A stretch of DNA of 8,796 nt, from contig CBCXVS010000302.1 in assembly GCA_965178525.1 (NCBI GenBank), positions 1 through 8,796 of the forward strand. The letters are read 5' to 3'. Of the stretch, positions 6,418 to 8,796 are shown piece after piece (position 1 is the first letter of the stretch; every line of letters starts with the position of its first letter). The translations under genes were made by a program, and so were the position numbers. The notes beneath the pieces are model-generated. The model worked only from the letters and a program-made list of their open reading frames with translations, was not told where the DNA came from and did no database searches. Origin of the DNA: CBCXVS01 sp965178525. GTDB lineage: Bacteria; Tectomicrobia; Entotheonellia; Entotheonellales; Entotheonellaceae.

Positions 6418-6785
6418 GAGTGGGTGTGCTTGTGGTTGAAGACAATCCCGACAATTCCAAGCTCATCGGTTGGCATCTGGAAGATCCGGGTTATCGTTGG
6501 GAAATTGCTGAGACGGCTGAAGCGGCACTCGACATGCTTGAGTCAGGACGCTTTGACCTCGTCCTGATGGATATAGCGCTACCCGGGATGGACGGGATGG
6601 AAGCCACGCGACGGATACGCGCCAATCCACAGTTGGCCGCGCTGCCCATCATCGCCGTGACCGCGCATGCCATCAAAGGTTCAGAGGAACGTATTCTCAA
6701 CTCGGGTGTCTCGGCCCTCATGACGAAGCCGATTGAGAAAGCGGTGTTGCTTGACACCATGACATCATTGCTCTCTGTGGCCTAA
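6414..6785 (+). CDS. Single-domain response regulator (DivK/CheY-like receiver)
   Basis: A 123-residue stand-alone receiver with no output domain: a phosphate acceptor or relay from a kinase. All key residues are present: acidic pair Glu9-Asp10, phospho-Asp53 in LVLMDIALPGMDG, Thr83 in IIAVTAHA, Lys105-Pro106. The pattern AVTAHAIKGSEERIL, then LMTKPIE is typical of the DivK-type group that accompanies hybrid kinases. The start ATG 6414 has GGAGG at 6402-6406, seven bases away, and overlaps the end of the preceding gene by four bases, so translation was coupled to the hybrid kinase, its likely phosphodonor. It is the one fully intact gene of the plus-strand signalling operon and may now be served by another kinase. 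Confidence 0.88.
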   Translation: MRVGVLVVEDNPDNSKLIGWHLEDPGYRWEIAETAEAALDMLESGRFDLVLMDIALPGMDGMEATRRIRANPQLAALPIIAVTAHAIKGSEERILNSGVSALMTKPIEKAVLLDTMTSLLSVA

Positions 6786-6800
6786 GGCGGAAGATGGCTC

Positions 6801-7505
6801 ATGGCGAAAATTCTTGTGGTGGACGATAGGCCCGATAATCTCAAGCTCCTGTGCTATGCGCTCCAAGACTTGGGCTATGAGGTCATAGCAGCCGCTGGAG
6901 GGGTCGAAGCCTTGGAACGGACGGCCAACGAGCATCCGGACGTCATTCTACTGGATGTTAGGATGCCAGACCTCGATGGGGTCGAAGTCTGTCGCCGTAT
7001 AAAATTCGACGCCGCACTCGCGCCCATCCCCATCATTATGCTCTCGGCATTGTATGAAGAGGAGGACGTGATACGCGGATTGAGCGCCGGCGCGCAGGAT
7101 TACGTCACCGAACCCTATAACTCCAAGATTTTGGCGGCGCGGGTCCAGACCGCCGTGCGCACGAAAGCAGCCCACGACCGCCATCAGACATTGATCCAAG
7201 AGCTTGAGGCGCTCAATGCCCAGCTCCAGGAGGCCAGCCAGGACCTCGAAGCGTTCAGCCGGGCCGCTTCGCATGACCTCAAATCCCCACTGCACCGTAT
7301 GGCCACCCTCTGCCACTTGCTGCAACAAGATGAGGGAGAGCGGTTATCGACAGAGGGTCAGGAACAGCTCAGTACCCTTGCCCACCTCATCACCCAACAG
7401 ATGGCTCAACTCATTGAGGATGTGCTCGCCCATGCCCGAACCAGCCACGCTCGCATTGACCGGGCACACCCCGCGAACAGATCCTTTACGCCATCGCGTC
7501 ATTAA
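6801..7505 (+). CDS. Receiver-HisKA histidine kinase, truncated before the ATPase domain
   Basis: A response-regulator/kinase fusion of 234 residues. Residues 1-120 form a receiver with acidic pair Asp8-Asp9, phospho-Asp52 (ILLDVRMPDLDG) and Ser82. The nearly invariant Lys of the KP motif is Glu104 (TEPYNS), which should impair phosphorylation signalling. A coiled linker (about 125-150) leads to a HisKA helix pair with phospho-His158 in FSRAASHDLKSPLHRM, as in phytochrome-like kinases. After VLAHARTSHARIDR the sequence loses family character and stops at 7505. The HATPase domain (N, G1, G2 boxes) is absent, so the protein cannot bind ATP or autophosphorylate. Start ATG 6801 follows the previous stop by 15 bases with AAGGCGGAAG before it, in the same operon. 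Probably a 3'-truncated gene. Confidence 0.75.
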   Translation: MAKILVVDDRPDNLKLLCYALQDLGYEVIAAAGGVEALERTANEHPDVILLDVRMPDLDGVEVCRRIKFDAALAPIPIIMLSALYEEEDVIRGLSAGAQDYVTEPYNSKILAARVQTAVRTKAAHDRHQTLIQELEALNAQLQEASQDLEAFSRAASHDLKSPLHRMATLCHLLQQDEGERLSTEGQEQLSTLAHLITQQMAQLIEDVLAHARTSHARIDRAHPANRSFTPSRH

Positions 7506-7547
7506 TTCGACTGGATTTTCAGGGCCTTTGGTAGAAGCGATGGTTGG

Positions 7548-7556
7548 TTTTTTTTT
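7548..7556 (+). other. Nine-T homopolymer in the gap before CheB-CheR
   Basis: The gap 7506-7735 holds no gene I can support. A run of nine T follows the truncated kinase, without a good hairpin before it. This makes it a poor terminator, though it may be slip-prone. A GGAGG lies further on in the gap (near 7618-7622), but the frame after it is not conserved in the duplicated leader. Confidence 0.3.
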
Positions 7557-7639
7557 AGGGTTTACAAGTTTATGAACCTCGAAAAGTCCAGTCCGCGGCA
7601 TGACGCACTGGCGCAAAGGAGGTCGTGGCGGGGTTTGCT

Positions 7640-7875
7640 GTCTATCCGTGCACGGATACGGCTTCCTATAGGTCCGGAATGAGCGAACGTACTCCCCTCT
7701 ATGCACCCCAGCGTGGGGCAGGAAAGAGAGATGCGATGGATGATGCACAGCACGCAAACGTCCCCAAGAACACGGAGCCAACGTCAGATTCCCTTCCGTC
7801 AAGAGCCATCGAGCACGCACCACAGGACACAGCAGGCGCCGTGCCCTCCCACATCGTCGGCATCGGCGCCTCCGC
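7640..7875 (+). repeat. Duplicated leader and N-terminus, copy 2 (native place, CheB-CheR)
   Basis: Partner of 3590-3825. This copy continues into a complete CheB domain with the active-site GIGASAGG intact, so it is taken as the source context and the other copy as the transplanted one. Confidence 0.8.
7706..7718 (+). promoter_or_regulatory. Leader hairpin just before CheB-CheR
   Basis: CCCCA, loop GCG, TGGGG, ending 17 bases before ATG 7736. It is equivalent in place to 3656-3670 but with different bases. A three-base loop is tight, so an open four-pair form is possible. Confidence 0.3.
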
Positions 7876-8796
7876 CGGCGGCCTCGAAGCCCTGGAGACG
7901 TTTTTTGCGCACATGCCACCGCAGAATAACATGGCCTTTGTCGTCGTGCAGCATTTGTCGACCGATTTCAAAAGCCTGATGGATCAACTCCTGGCCCGGC
8001 ATTCGGAGATGCATATCGTGCGGGTCGAGGACGACGCGATGGTGCAGGCCAACACGATCTATCTCATTCCCCCGCGCAAGGACATGATCATCACGGACGG
8101 CACGTTGCATCTGACCGACCCCACCAGTTCCGGGCGGGGTGTCCATCTTCCCATCGATACCTTCTTTACCTCCTTAGCAACGGACGCGAGCGAGCGAGCC
8201 ATCGCCATTGTCTTGTCCGGCACCGGCAGCGACGGGATGCGGGGCATTCGTGCGATCAAAGCGCACGATGGGTTGGTCCTGGTGCAAGACGTCGAGACGG
8301 CGCGGTTCGATGGCATGCCGCGCAGCGCCCTGGCCACCGGATTGGCCGACCAGGTGTTGCCGCCTGCGCAGATGTCCCACGCTCTGCTCGGATACGTCCA
8401 ATACCCGTTCCCGACAGAGCCGGCGGTAGCCACGGACGTGGCCGTGACGGGAAAGGACAAACTGGAGGTGATTGTGACCCTGTTACGACAGGAGCACGGC
8501 ACGGATTTCACCCACTACAAACGTCCCACCATCAGTCGGCGCATTCAACGCCGTATGGGTATCGTCGGCGTCGCCGACGCCGACGACTACATTCGCCACC
8601 TGCGCGCCTCGGCGCAGGAGCGGCACAACCTGGTGCACGATTTGCTCATCCGCGTGACGCATTTCTTTCGGGATCCGGACGCCTTTGCCATGGTAGAGCA
8701 CGAGGTGATTCCCGACCTTCTGCAGCGCGCGGCCGCCGGGAGCGCTATACGGGTGTGGGTGCCCGCCTGCTGCACCGGCGAGGAGGTGTACTCACT
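7736..8796 (+). CDS. CheB-CheR fusion (chemotaxis methylesterase/methyltransferase), 3' end beyond the window
   Basis: A fusion enzyme of chemosensory-type signalling: CheB removes and CheR adds methyl groups on receptor glutamates; in such fusions later PAS or kinase domains are common but are outside this window. Residues 1-36 are a variable lead. CheB spans about 37-225 with catalytic Ser46 (GIGASAGG), His73 (VVVQHLS) and Asp166 (LSGTGSDGMRG). There is no receiver domain in front of it, as is usual for the fusions. CheR starts near residue 240 (YKRPTISRRIQRRM, then THFFRDPDAF) and reaches the SAM-binding motif at 343-352, here PACCTGEEVY, where related enzymes often have GCSTGEE. ATG 7736 is chosen because similarity with the copy at 3687 keeps frame only from this codon; ATG 7679 is in frame upstream, but its frame is not conserved. 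GAGAG precedes the start by five bases. Confidence 0.9.
   Translation, partial: MDDAQHANVPKNTEPTSDSLPSRAIEHAPQDTAGAVPSHIVGIGASAGGLEALETFFAHMPPQNNMAFVVVQHLSTDFKSLMDQLLARHSEMHIVRVEDDAMVQANTIYLIPPRKDMIITDGTLHLTDPTSSGRGVHLPIDTFFTSLATDASERAIAIVLSGTGSDGMRGIRAIKAHDGLVLVQDVETARFDGMPRSALATGLADQVLPPAQMSHALLGYVQYPFPTEPAVATDVAVTGKDKLEVIVTLLRQEHGTDFTHYKRPTISRRIQRRMGIVGVADADDYIRHLRASAQERHNLVHDLLIRVTHFFRDPDAFAMVEHEVIPDLLQRAAAGSAIRVWVPACCTGEEVYS

Noticed and set aside
7478..7534. Short frame after the truncated kinase (EQILYAIASLIRLDFQGLW) that reads like protein
   Set aside because: Too short, no recognised family and a stop at once; it may be a relic from the truncation, but it cannot be supported.
7679..7735. 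Upstream ATG giving a 19-residue longer CheB-CheR
   Set aside because: In the duplicated leader the equivalent ATG is followed by a stop and the length differs by one base, so the upstream frame is not conserved.
7344..7919. 191-codon minus-strand frame over the CheB-CheR start, partly repeated at 3592-3873
   Set aside because: The shared residues are only the antisense of the duplicated leader and N-terminus; frame openness follows from the GC-rich coding strand.
1..8796. CRISPR arrays, tRNA or rRNA genes, complete transposase genes
   Set aside because: No regularly spaced repeats, no tRNA-like cloverleaf or rRNA motifs, and no transposase coding sequence seen on either strand.

Overview
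The window looks like a stretch of a mid-GC, Gram-negative-type environmental bacterial chromosome. The evidence is an NMT1/THI5-type ABC substrate-binding protein with a membrane anchor, a CHASE-domain hybrid histidine kinase with receivers, a free-standing receiver, a receiver-kinase protein and a fused CheB-CheR protein. Lineages rich in two-component genes, such as Nitrospirota or deltaproteobacteria-like groups, fit, but the sequence does not fix the taxon. The striking property is gene decay and rearrangement: most of the signalling genes carry a lesion.

Layout. (1) 1-952, minus strand: a substrate-binding protein gene interrupted by one in-frame TAA at 401-403, with clean coding sequence on both sides. 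(2) 953-1209: a possible promoter for that gene and a perfect 17-bp-arm hairpin. (3) 1210-1545, minus strand: a short PilZ-like ORF that looks like the remnant of a longer gene. (4) 1554-1667: a roughly 114-bp element with perfect 16-bp terminal inverted repeats, like a MITE or the joined ends of an insertion sequence. Next to it and around it are copies of a 28-bp repeat. (5) 1668-2786: over 1 kb with no convincing gene, holding several small inverted repeats. (6) 2972-3265, minus strand: an intact antibiotic-biosynthesis-monooxygenase-like protein with a strong ribosome binding site, a plausible promoter and a downstream hairpin. (7) 3266-3686: a divergent intergenic region with one promoter facing each way. 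(8) 3687-7505, plus strand: a signalling cluster. It holds a chimeric, broken CHASE hybrid kinase in three pieces, a DivK-like receiver and a receiver-HisKA protein that has lost its ATPase domain. (9) 7736 to the window end: a CheB-CheR fusion, intact as far as it can be seen.

The most interesting structural fact links regions 8 and 9. About 90 bp of leader plus the first 45 codons of the CheB-CheR gene are present twice. One copy is in its proper place at 7640-7875. The other, at about 3590-3825, is fused in frame to the transmembrane and CHASE region of the kinase. The kinase gene thus acquired the leader and N-terminus of a CheB-CheR gene, then suffered a frameshifting deletion inside CHASE and an ochre stop in its second receiver.

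In an intact relative the cluster would form a phosphorelay: CHASE senses a small molecule outside the membrane, HisKA/HATPase phosphorylates the attached and free receivers, and CheB-CheR connects to a chemosensory-type pathway. Here the kinase sensor is separated from its catalytic part, so the relay is probably non-functional or reduced to the free receiver. I found no tRNA, rRNA, CRISPR array or complete transposase gene.
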